DNA of 64,000 nucleotides from the NCBI GenBank assembly GCA_905221615.1, contig CAJNDT010003824.1, forward strand, positions 447,001 through 511,000, written 5' to 3'. This document shows, piece by piece, positions 20,546 to 30,100 of this stretch (the first letter of the stretch is position 1; every line of letters begins with the position of its first letter). The position numbers and the translations under genes were made by a program. Under the pieces are notes generated by a model. That model did not search any database. It was not told where the DNA came from and saw nothing but the letters and a program-made list of their open reading frames with translations. The DNA is from Symbiodinium sp. CCMP2592 (lineage: Eukaryota; Sar; Dinophyceae; Suessiales; Symbiodiniaceae).

Positions 20546-20895
20546 TCCCTGACTGAAGTCTCGCGCGAGTTCGAACTGCCTGTCTGATTGCTCAGAGGAC
20601 CATGGGACATAGGAAATAGGGTTATAAGTAAGGTAACTGAGAGTTGTATCTAGTTATAACCCCAATTAAGGTACATATAACCCGACTTACTAAGTCCCAT
20701 GATCCTCCAGGTGCTGTATCGGCATTGCGAAGGACTTCCAGGCTAATTATTACGGCTGAAGGTATAAATCCTGCATTGCCCATTATAAGGAATATACCAC
20801 AATTCCCATAGCTTAGGGTCCTTAGGATAATGCAGGATTTATATCATCAACCGTAATTAGTTCGGAGCTTTTGCTTAATGATACCCCTTTCTCAG
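20546..20895 (-). CDS. Coding stretch interrupted by two hairpin introners
   Basis: Minus strand: an acceptor GGCTGAG precedes AAAGGGGTATCATTAAGC at 20895. The reading continues to TAATTA, is interrupted by family B element 20750-20853, resumes through 20743-20711, is interrupted by family A element 20596-20707, and resumes from 20592 to about 20546. Removing each element with one copy of its flanking duplication (TAATTA; CAG) gives one open frame: KGVSLSKSSELISLEV, then LRNADTAPEQSDRQFE, then LARDFSQ. The fit at both junctions supports coding and intron status. No canonical GT-AG lies exactly at the element borders, so splice sites are presumably non-canonical. The protein is unrecognised. 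Confidence 0.55.
20596..20707. repeat. Hairpin element, family A (copy 4), candidate introner
   Basis: AGGACCATGGGAC pairs with GTCCCATGATCCT. CAG occurs immediately on both sides (20593-20595 and 20708-20710), a likely 3-base target duplication. Removing element plus one CAG rejoins a minus-strand reading frame (see 20546-20895). Confidence 0.75.
20750..20853. repeat. Hairpin element, family B (copy 1), candidate introner
   Basis: The arms TATAAATCCTGCATT and AATGCAGGATTTATA are perfect inverted repeats, with outer arms ACGG(C/T)TGA less exact. TAATTA flanks both sides (20744-20749, 20854-20859), a likely target duplication. It interrupts a minus-strand coding stretch. Confidence 0.8.
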
Positions 20896-21064
20896 CCAGC
20901 AGGTATGTTTGCTAACCGAAAACTTACGAAATTTAGGAGTCATTTTGCAGCCGGGGTTGTTGGGAGTTAAGACCAATACGCTAAACCCTAAACCCTGAAT
21001 CCTACTCTGAGCCTGTGCTCGGATCTGATGCTTCCTGAAACTCCCAGATAGTAGCGCCCGTCAC

Positions 21065-21266
21065 TCTGGTCTTGCGAAGAATGTTGTCAGCAAGGGAGCC
21101 AGGCACCAGGGGATGTAGGTTTCATCCAAGTTCAGCAGAACCGGTATCTTCGACCGCAATTGTCGCAACCGATAGGATTGCGCATCCATTTCGGTGTCTG
21201 CGTCTTTACACTGCACTGCAGAGCCATCGTCATCTCCCACATATGTATGCCGCAGCATGCAACCGT
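21065..21266 (-). CDS. Exon-like island encoding an acidic segment then hydrophobic end
   Basis: A pyrimidine-rich tract and AG (CTACACCCCTTCCAAG) precede the island, and a GTGACG donor follows it. The open frame reads GCMLRHTYVGDDDGSAVQ, CKDADTEMDAQSYRLRQLRS, then KIPVLLNLDETYIPWCLAPL. About 67 codons are open, and the composition looks like real protein. It may belong to the same transcript as 20546-20895, but this is not shown. No family is recognised. Confidence 0.45.
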
Positions 21267-21470
21267 CTTGGAAGGGGTGTAGAAGATTTACAGTTTAAGA
21301 GCTCCGAGTTTAGGGTTTTAAGTTTTCATTTCAGGAACAGAACTACATTGAAGGGTCCAGGTAAGTTGCAGGGGGCTTAGCGTGGGTACATAGCGGATTT
21401 CTGGCTTCTGGCTACCATCTACACCTCCAGAGAGGCGGGCTTCAACCAGATTCAACAAAACCCCAAACCC

Positions 21471-21593
21471 TACTTTGAGGTTTATGGGTAGTTATAACTA
21501 TAAGTGGGGTTATTATAAGTCCCCTAAAATGGGTCATAAGTGTAGTTACCCTACTTATAACCCTATTTATAACTACCCATGAACCTCCAAGTA
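21471..21593. repeat. Hairpin element, family A (copy 5)
   Basis: TACTTTGAGGTTTATGGGTAG pairs with CTACCCATGAACCTCCAAGTA. TTATAA-rich paired inner arms are present. Confidence 0.75.
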
Positions 21594-21814
21594 AGACCCA
21601 ACTCTGAACTGTGCACTCTAAAATGCGCATGCTCAAACCCTAGCGCCCTTAACCCTGAATCGCTTCAGCGTGGAGTCTTAGGCCACCAATCAGAAACGAA
21701 GAAAACCCGCGGCTGACTTCTGCGTAATATCGGGGCCGAATTTCGAGCGGGGTTGTGGGGTATACGCCACTACTCTGACTTTACCATGGTTGTAACCAGG
21801 AACCCCAAGAAATG

Positions 21815-21926
21815 GTACTACTTAGAAGCTGCCCCCACCCTGTAAGGCTATAAGGATTATATTAGGGCCCTGTTATATTCCTATTATACCACTATTACAG
21901 GGTGGGGGCAGCTTCTAAAGTACTAC
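21815..21926. repeat. Hairpin element, family F (copy 1)
   Basis: GGTACTACTTAGAAGCTGCC and the right arm GGCAGCTTCTAAAGTACTAC are inverted repeats around a TATTAGGGCCCTGTTATA core. A second copy is at 56330-56430. Confidence 0.8.
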
Positions 21927-22099
21927 TGATTATTTCGACCCCCTGTATTACGTTGATACAAGGAATCCTTCACATGGGAGCACGCGCTAAAACATGTAGG
22001 CAACATGCTTAAAACTATAAATACAAAAACAAGGGATCTCTCACAAACCCAAACCCTATACCCTAAACCCTCAAACCCTAAACACTCTATAAACCCTGG

Positions 22100-22172
22100 C
22101 CCCTTTTTGGGATATTAAGTGCCGTATTATAATAAGGACCCCAAATAGGGACCTAATATTGACAACCACCCG
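22100..22172. repeat. Hairpin element, family C, fragment
   Basis: The right arm and core of family C are present (CCCTTTTTGGG ... ATTGACAACCACCC), while the outer left arm is missing. Confidence 0.6.
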
Positions 22173-22417
22173 TATGAGTCCTAACCGCTATGGTACTACT
22201 GGGCATCCTGGACTTACTTCCCCAATAAGCCAAGGAAATAAAAGGTTAAACTTTCAGATTACTACTAAAATCTATAAACCCAAAAAATTTGGAAAATCTA
22301 TAAACCCAAAAAGTTTAAAGGTTGGGTATTGGAGAGCTAAGTAGACTCTGGCTCTGTGAATTCGGCTTCAGCTCTTCCAAGAAGCCGGGCTCAGGTTAAA
22401 CGATTTAAAGGGAACTC

Positions 22418-22501
22418 CAGAAAGTTGGAATATGGTTTCAGGGTAGGATACCCTATAGTTTACCATAAAGGGTTTTAGGATAATCATATTCCACTTTCTG
22501 G
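22418..22501. repeat. Hairpin element, family G (copy 1)
   Basis: CCAGAAAGTTGGAATATG pairs with CATATTCCACTTTCTGG. A second copy, more diverged, is at 57022-57115. Confidence 0.75.
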
Positions 22502-22554
22502 CTTTTACTTTAGGGTTTTGCTTTTGCTTAGCTCCTCTTCTCCAGTGCCCCCGA

Positions 22555-22715
22555 AAGGTCCGAGTGGTTTAGGATTTAAGGTTTTGGGTTTGGGGTTGAC
22601 GGGTTCAGGGGTTTTGGGGGTTTTGGGGTTTTGGGGGGCTAGAGTTTAGGGGTTAATAGTTAGGGTTTATAGGAGTTAGGAGTTTAGGGTTTAGGATTTA
22701 AGGTGCTCGGTTTGG
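22555..22715. repeat. TTTAGGG-type tract
   Basis: Degenerate TTTAGGG/TTTTGGGG runs without coding potential, between hairpin family G and the exon-like island at 22718-23197. Confidence 0.65.
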
Positions 22716-22717
22716 GG

Positions 22718-23197
22718 TTACCTTCTGGCCTCTAGGATGGACCCCAAATAGCTCCTTGCTATCAGCTCGTTGTAAAGTTCTGGGAAAGGCAGGGTGGTTG
22801 GGACCCAGGTACACACGATGGCCAGGAGTAGGTGATGACAGCATGTTTGAAAAGCCAGCGATATCCTACTCCCAACAAGATAAGTCATGGCCCGGTATCC
22901 GTGAGTCTTCACAGCGTCCATCGAACGCAACAGAGGCGTCTTCTCATCGATGCACTTCCCAAAGTGGGTGATGAAGGCACCTGAACCAATCTCACTCAAC
23001 CCGAACCACAAACCGCAAGACAACAGTTGAAAGACATGGGTGGTTGTCAAAATTATGATCCCTTTTTGGGTACCCTGAATATATGGTGCCGTATTCTCAT
23101 AAGGACCCAAAAAGGGACCCTAATTTTTGACAACTACCCACATGAAGATCACCAGCCACACCCCCACGAGCCCCTAAAGCCCCGACCTGGTCAACAG
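22718..23197 (-). CDS. Membrane-protein exon, possibly TLC-domain-like, split by a family C introner
   Basis: The minus strand reads from an acceptor (TTTTTCCCAG) at 23197, then VDQVGALGARGGVAGDLH, then hairpin 23039-23139. After it come VFQLLSCGLWFGLSEIGSG, AFITHFGKCIDEKTPLLRSM, and on through TYLVGSRISLAFQTCCHHLL to a stop near 22718. Excising the hairpin plus one ACATG joins CATGT to C in frame. Hydrophobic helices with an LSEI-like element and a later Arg recall TLC (TRAM-LAG1-CLN8) proteins, but this is a weak resemblance. The 3' boundary may lie before the stop, because an exon end is possible. Exon status is fairly well supported; function is uncertain. Confidence 0.45.
23039..23139. 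repeat. Hairpin element, family C (copy 1), candidate introner
   Basis: GGTGGTTGTCAAAATTATG and TTTTTGACAACTACCC are inverted arms, and ACATG is duplicated on both flanks (23034-23038 and 23140-23144). Removing element plus one ACATG (106 bases) restores an open minus-strand frame across the site. Confidence 0.85.
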
Positions 23198-24115
23198 CTG
23201 GGAAAAAGGTACGTAATATAGGGGCCTTTAATAATGAAACATAGGGTTTTGGGGCCCAAAAGACTCTAATCGAAATAAGGAACCCCCCCAACATAGCATA
23301 GGTAATTACTAAGGCCCCTATATATTAGGATTGAGGATCCCTTCTGCTTACCTGCATCCCACCTTTGGAGGCCCTTTCTGTCTGGTGCGCAGTGGAGAAT
23401 GGGGGCATGGATTATGGAGACTATCATTGGGGATTACATAACGACTACTACAGGGATCCATTCCCCCATTCCCTACTAAGAACCAGACAGTTCTTCTCCC
23501 GAGGCCGGCGCAGGGGATGTACAGCGTCTTGTTCCTCGGATGGAGACAACTATACTGAACTTAGAACCCTAGTTTCTTAGGGATTATAATAACAAAAAAT
23601 TCAAACTTATTTCTAAGTACCCCTAGGACAAGGTTTTAAGTTTGGGGTTTACCTTGACCCCCAACTACCCCGTATTGTAGCCCCCTAATGGGAAAATTTG
23701 GAGCCCTTTAAGGGAGTATTTGGGGGTGCTGATGGGGGTTTGGGATTTAGGGTTCTACGGTTTAGGGTTTAGGTTTTAGGGTTGGAAAGTTGGGGTGGAT
23801 CTACTTTTAACTAAGGCCGTGATAATTGGAATAGGATTCTTTGAAAGGGTTCTATAAAGGGTACTTTCAGGGTGCTAGGGGCCTTATTGATTGCAATAGA
23901 CTTTTGGGGCATACTATACTATAACCATAGCAAGGAGCAACAACATTGCTACTTGTTTCGACACCTTTCCATGCCCGAAAGCCGTGAGTGTGGCGGGTGC
24001 AGGGCTCAGGGTTTTGGGGTGTGCGTGATGGTGATGGGTTTAAGGTCCTGCCTGTGATTCCGAAGAGGTTGTAAGAGACTCCTGATCCCAAAACTTGAAA
24101 TGCCAGCCTTCAAGT

Positions 24116-24213
24116 GGGTAGTTGTCAAAATTATGGCCCCTTTTTGGGCACCCTAAATATTAGGTGCCGTACTATATTAAGGACCCAAAAAGGGACCACA
24201 GTTTTGACAACCA
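24116..24213. repeat. Hairpin element, family C (copy 2)
   Basis: GGGTAGTTGTCAAAATTATGG and TTTTGACAACCA are the arms. TTCAAGT is repeated exactly on both sides (24109-24115 and 24214-24220), a clear 7-base target duplication. Confidence 0.85.
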
Positions 24214-24216
24214 TTC

Positions 24217-24390
24217 AAGTGTGTAACGTTTCGTTTTGGCTAGAACCCCAGAGCTTTCGGAGAACTCGTGGAAAGAACATACGCCACTTCGAAGTTGCGC
24301 ATAATAGTGTATACAGAGGTTGCTTCGTTTCCAAAGCCGAAACTACTGAGCTCCTGATGGTAGGGGCAATCAAAAACACTAGACCGGAGT
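24217..24390. other. Open island next to family C hairpin, strand unresolved
   Basis: Several frames are open on both strands for more than 45 codons. For example, the plus strand reads NVSFWLEPQSFRRTRGKNIR and the minus strand reads WRMFFPRVLRKLWGSSQNET. It is likely an exon, but the sequence alone does not settle which strand is coding. Confidence 0.3.
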
Positions 24391-24477
24391 TTCCGAAAAT
24401 TAGGGGTACCTTTAAAGGGATCTATAAGGGCTCCTTTAAAGGGATCTATAAGGGTTCTATAAAGGGTTTAGGGTTTA

Positions 24478-24566
24478 GAGTTTCCGAAAAATTAGGGGTA
24501 CCTTATTTCGGGGGTTCTTATACTAGGAATCCTAGTATTTAGGGTCGCCTGTTTTCGGAAACTCCC
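24478..24566. repeat. Hairpin element, family D (copy 1)
   Basis: GAGTTTCCGAAAA and TTTTCGGAAACTC are the arms. Further copies are at 41833-41932 and 56165-56265. The inner sequence GGGGTACCTTATTT recurs in all three. Confidence 0.7.
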
Positions 24567-25029
24567 AGACCGCAGAGTAACCTAGGAATAAAAAGGGTGC
24601 CCTTTTTGGGTTAAAGTGGGTTATAAGGTAACCGAAACCCTGAAAAAGGGAATAAGGGCCTACTCTGGCTCCTCGTGCACGAGCAAAAATGCATAAACGG
24701 CAATCCAAACAATCCGACCAAAATTTACACACGCCAACGCCTGGCATAGCACACCTCGACGCGTTTGCCCTAAACTATCATAATCAATTCGCCTCGGCCC
24801 GGGCCGAAGCGGTCAGAGGTTCCTATTCGGATTCCTCTATTCCCCACCTCTTTATCCCCTCCCCAGTGACCCACCCCCAAAAAAAGGGTGCCACCCCCCC
24901 CACCCCCCTAAAAAATGGAAACGTGTCGATGAGCCCCAAGGTCCGGCGGTGAATTTTCGCCTTCTCCAGTGGATTTTGGTCTTCTGTAGGCAGTCCCACC
25001 CAATTTTCTTCGTTTCTGGTTGTTGGCCG

Positions 25030-25242
25030 GCCTTCACCCCTCCCCCCCCCCTCTCCTCCCGCCCCGTGGAGTTTTCGACGACACGGGACTGCAATGTAGC
25101 ATCTTTATGTGTTGGGGCTCGCCTTTAAGGCTGCAGTACCAAGCGAGTTTCAAACAGGAAATTCTAAGCCTACTGCAGATAGTAGCCACTCGCCGCATGC
25201 GCGTACAGCCGGGCGGAGGCGGACGACGCGCAGCGTTTCAAA
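25030..25242. repeat. C-rich tract plus ~180-bp interspersed repeat (copy b)
   Basis: Second copy of the repeat at 14632-14864, in the same orientation. It lies about 500 bases beyond the assembly gap, on the 3' side of retroelement copy 2. Differences from copy a are a handful of substitutions. Confidence 0.6.
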
Positions 25243-25536
25243 TTAAACCCTATAGTAAACCCATCCTCGCACCCACACCCGCACAACACTCTTAAACCCT
25301 GTTACTAAATCCTAGCCCCTACGAAACCCTCAACACTAAATGAAACTGCCGGAGCACGTCACAAAGGGTGGGCTTGCACGGTCCCAAGTGGTGAAAGCCG
25401 CGGCCGAGTGCGTCACACGAAGTCCTGCACGGAGGGTTCAGCAAATGGAGGTCCAGGGCTTACAATGGCGGTTTAGGGTTTAGCGGCTTGTAAAGTTTGG
25501 GGTTTAAGGGGTTCCAAATATAGTGCAGACCAGAAA

Positions 25537-25732
25537 GAGGGGAGCATGCTGATCCTGTCCGCCAAGTCGTTGATCAGGCGATGGCATAGGTCCCAGGTGA
25601 CAGTGCCACGAAAATCGGTCCCTGAGTCAAAAAACCGCCGGAGTACCAGGAGGAGATGCCTTGATCCTGGGCCAAATGCAGCGTAGGTCGGACCAACAAG
25701 CCTTGCTGCACTCGGACCGGCACTTCATAGGT
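25537..25732 (-). CDS. Host exon abutting the assembly gap
   Basis: The minus strand from the gap edge is open for over 60 codons: ARLVGPTYAAFGPGSRHLLL, VLRRFFDSGTDFRGTVTWDL, CHRLINDLADRISMLPSFW, followed by GTCTGC as a possible donor. This frame does not match the retroelement's second ORF in copy 1, so the gap joins host sequence to the element. No domain is recognised. Confidence 0.5.
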
Positions 25733-25832
25733 NNNNNNNNNNNNNNNNNNNNNNNNNNNNNNNNNNNNNNNNNNNNNNNNNNNNNNNNNNNNNNNNNNNN
25801 NNNNNNNNNNNNNNNNNNNNNNNNNNNNNNNN
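25733..25832. other. Assembly gap (100 N)
   Basis: Exactly 100 unknown bases, the usual placeholder for a gap of unknown size. Sequence to the left is host exon-like and sequence to the right is the retroelement's second ORF. Any frame reading across it is an artefact. Confidence 0.95.
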
Positions 25833-26957
25833 TGGTACCAGACCATGCCTCAGGATTGAGGATAATGCCTGTAAGTCCGTGGCATGCATGATGTAACAAG
25901 GGTTGTTCTGTCGAACAAAATCTTCCATGCCTACGGGCCTTGGCGCGTTAGTGGAGAGACTCTGTGCATGGGACTGCACAGGATTGCTCCCCGTTGCCAT
26001 GAAGTCTGAGATGGTCATGTGTGACCTTGGCCTCTCTTCTTCAGGATCTGGTTCTTCAGCTCTTGGTAGAGTTCGTCGTGAACCGTGTCCTCCCACTGCC
26101 GAGAGGAAAAGTTTGGTCATGGTCAGCACATTTGCATCCTGTGGGATGGTAACGGCGGCATCTGTTGTCTCGGTCTTGCCATCTTGGTTATAAACCATAG
26201 TGACCACGAACCTGGACTTAGTGTTAAGGAGGACACCAAGCGCGATCTCTTGTGGTGTATACTGTGCGAGCTCTGCATCGGCCAACTTGGACATGTCCAG
26301 AAGATAATTGTGTTGGCCAGCAAAAAGATCTTGGCGCTGGTTCTGAAGGTGTCTTGTTGAGTGTGCCAACCACCTTCCGACTCTGTTGGTCTTGGAAAGA
26401 ATGTGGAAGCACATCTCTGGTGAGAGACCTGTTACCTCTACCAGTCTTGGCACTGAGGAGGAATAGTCATACTCTCCAGATGCATCAAGACTCACACATT
26501 GTTTTACCTCCTGTGGGAGGCCAGTCTGAAGGTGATGTGCAAGCATCGTACAGAACTGGCGTGGATCACGAGCGTGATTACCCACGTTGTTATCCCAGTA
26601 TAAAAGGGGACTGTTGTCCCATGGTCCTTGGAGGACTCCTTCATAGAGCCTGACTCCATGTCTGGAGATTGGAGTGAGCCTTGCTCGACTCGCATGGCCA
26701 CATCGTAAGATCAGTTCAGCAAGATCTCTTGGACGCGGATTGAACACCTGTTGGTGACCCATGTAAATGTATGGAGGCTCGTTATTTTTCTCACGTTTGT
26801 GAAATCGGTGTCCACCGTGTTCGGTGTGTCGACGTGATGCTTCCCGACGAGACTCGGGGTACGAGCTATCCATGTGTGGATGTCGCTCATTGTACGCCTG
26901 TACTGCCCTGGGTAGGGCGTGTCCATCACGGCTACGGAAGTTTGATCGTGTGCTCAT
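25833..26957 (-). CDS. Second ORF of retroelement copy 2, N-terminal 375 codons
   Basis: The ATG is at 26957-26955 and the frame is open to the gap. The product is nearly identical to residues 1-375 of the copy 1 second ORF, including CYIMHATDLQ and SSILRHGLVP at the gap edge. The N-terminal 340 residues are not similar to anything I recognise. They contain NHARDPRQFCTMLAHHLQTG and a Pro/Glu/Arg linker (LPRAEEPDPEEERPRSH). Conservation of the frame, with only scattered substitutions, argues that it is a real gene of the element. Confidence 0.8.
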
Positions 26958-27181
26958 TACGGCACGATGACCAAACAGGATCAGGAATGCTTGGTTAGCT
27001 CAAAAGGCTGGTTGCTGTAAGGCTCGAGGCTGAAAGCGGCTGCGGATGATACAGAACATATAGTTCTCATGAACATGTCTGATCTTGATGAAAACGCAGC
27101 CTGCAGACACAAATTTTCTTTTAGACGAAAAACAGTCTAAATAGAAAATCCAGCACATGGTTGTGCTACCAGCAAACAAGA

Positions 27182-30100
27182 CTACCACCATGTTCCTTGG
27201 CAGTAAAATAATCGGTAAATCTCTGTTGAGACATCAATTCCAAGGAAGGCTACCGCTGTAGCGGCATTCCTAAGGTTGTCTATGATCCACGGAACAGTGA
27301 AAGCTTTATGTTGAAGAAGTTCACGGAAGGGTGGATGAATGTCTGTTTCTGGTAAGTTTCCTGTTTCGAGAGCCTTGATAAGCTCATCAGGTTGTGCCGA
27401 ATGCTTTGTTAATGCATCAGCTAGGCAGTACTTCGAGCTTACATGAGCTAGGTCATCTAATGATCCAGAGTTGGATTCTTTACGAAGCATCTGTATAAGA
27501 TGGTGAGTTTCCTTCTGCTCTGGAAGGTGTGTCGTGCCTGCTGTTGTCACAAGATTGTTCGCATCTGTTCTGATATGTATGGGTACGGTCTCTGATGAGA
27601 GATCTGCCCAAAGTCCCTTGAGGAACAGGCAAGTACCAAAGCAACGCATCAGTGCGTTAAGCTCTGCCACTTTTGTGGACATTGTGGTTGTCGTAATCTT
27701 GTGAGACTCATAATCCACCAGGCTACCTCTCGAGGATGTTTCCTTAATAGAGGATTCAGAGAAATCGTTCTTCTTGGAAGAAGCAGCTGCTGCTGATTGT
27801 TTCATTCCTTTTAGCTTTTGATTTCGATCTTCAGCAAGGAAAATAACATGTGCTCTCTGAGATGATTTGTCATCATTGTTCCTGTAGGAAGCATCAGGGT
27901 AACCGAGGATTCTGAGATTTCCTTTCAGCGGCCAAAAACGCAATTCTACTTCGGTAGACTTCACAATCCTAACAAGCTTGTTCAATTCTCGAATATCACC
28001 GATAGTAGGCTTGGCAGCCTTGCTCGCACACCTACTGAAGCGATAACAGATGTGAGCTTGAGTCCGGCTTTGTAGCCAGTTGATCTGTCCTAAAACACTT
28101 CTATAAGCAGTGTGCTGCTGTGGTGTGCATTGTTGCCCATTGTTGAGCTTCTTGTCAAAAACAATTTCTTCTAGAGCTTCAACAGCTAGGTTCTGATTTA
28201 CTGAGATATGTGCTGGCACTGCTGCTGTAGCATCCTTCCAGACTAATCTCTGTCCTACAAACATAATATCGTTCGTGTCTTTAGAACCGACTGCAAACTC
28301 CTTTTTGATCGATTCAATCACGGCCTTACGAAAGGTGTCATCACCGGCCATGCACAGGTCATCTACATGTAAACAGACTACTCCATGTACCTGTCTACCC
28401 TTGGCATTGTTGCCTGCTATGGGATCTAGGAGATAGTCAATCGCTGATTCCATGGTCTTTGGCTGAGACTTCTTGAGTTCAGCATCTGCTGTTGCAGACT
28501 TCTTACCATACAGAACATATGTACAGCGATCCGCACGGGTTGGCACCAGGCCATAAGACAGGAGTGCCTTATCAACGATGTTCCACCATCTTCGAGGTGC
28601 ATCGTTAAGTCCATAAGCGGGTTTCTTCATCCTCGCTGCAATGTATGAAGGATAACCTGCTTCAGGAGGAATCTGACAGATTATGTCTCTCGACTCATCA
28701 TAGGCTTCACCCTGCAGGAAAGCAGTCTTTAAGTCGATGTGTGTCAGATTCCACAGCTTGTTAGCTGCTAGTTGAATCGCTAAGCGGAAACCTGGGCGAC
28801 TCGCAGCAGGACTATCAGTTTGCTGAATGTCCTTCTGTCGATCCTGGAAACCTCTCAGGACCCATCGGGCCTTGCACTTAAGGAAGTTTCCGTCTTTGTC
28901 TCTTTTTAGAGTCAGGACCCATCGACCAGTGACATAATTTCGGATGTTTCCGAGTTTCCGTGTATCGACGAGCTCAAAGACATCATTGTCTAGCCAGCTC
29001 TGATATTCTGCTGCTTTCGCTTCATCAAACTGTTTCTTCATCTCACGCTTTTCCTTGGCGGTTGCCGCCTTCCGCTGTGCCTTCTGGGTTAAATTCGCTG
29101 AGTTCCTGGGGGAACTTAGAGATAAGGCCTTGTCCTCTTCCGTGAGAAGATCGTACTCTTCACGAATGTCAGATCGGAACCTTTTTGTGGGTTTATACCG
29201 TGTTCGGTCTGACCTCACTCTTGATGTTACCTCTCTGATGTCCACGGGTCCGCCATGCATGTACCGAGGCATGGAGAAAGAACCTGTGTTACTGCACAGT
29301 TTCTGTTCTTCTGTGAGAAGGACCCAGTCCTTCTCATCTACGACCAAGTCACCTTCCTCATCAGAGTAATACCTTGTGTTGTCTGACTCGGCATCGCTCT
29401 CCGGTTCTGGTGAACCAGAAGTGTGAGGAGGAGCGGACGGTTGTCCGGGGTCGTCTGGGACCAGTTCTTCTTCAGTGTCTTCTTCATCTTGTTGTAATGG
29501 AAGAATGGGTCCCTGTGGATGTGCCTTCGGTTTAGGTTTGGGAGTCGGCACCTGTGGAGGTGATTTCTGTTTGTGCGGCGAAACTTTCCTTTCCGATGAA
29601 GACCTTGGCGACACATCACCCCCCAGACGCCGAGGAGACGGAACGCGAGGAGGCGGATTCACGCGAGGCTTAGCCCGAGCAGGAGCCACGGGCTCATCGG
29701 AGGAAACGGCCGGCAGTCGCGGTGGAGGTATGGGAGGAGGAGGACGCGACGGCGGCGTGCCGGGAGGCATCGGCTGATCTGGTTCCGGCATAGAAACATC
29801 GTCAGATGTGATCCGTGAGCGATTAGTGCTCATTGGTTCCGACGGGTCTGACGGCGAAACCTCTTCGTCCGACATGATTACATCCGGCGGTGTTCGCACG
29901 GACGGTGAAGTCTTGCCGCCTGTCATCTGGAATAGCACCCCCGAGAAGGTTGATGGGTGTACTTTGTTCCAGGAAACCTGGTGCGGCAAGCAACACGTCA
30001 TAGTCGAATTGGGCTTCTTCTTGTTCCAGAAGACAAGAACGCCATCAGTTACACTGGTGAGTGCTTTAACTGTTCCAAATGTACCTCTGTATAGAGTACA

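Noticed and set aside
25574..25899. Open frames reading through the N run
   Set aside because: They translate unknown bases and join host exon to retroelement sequence; they are artefacts of the gap.
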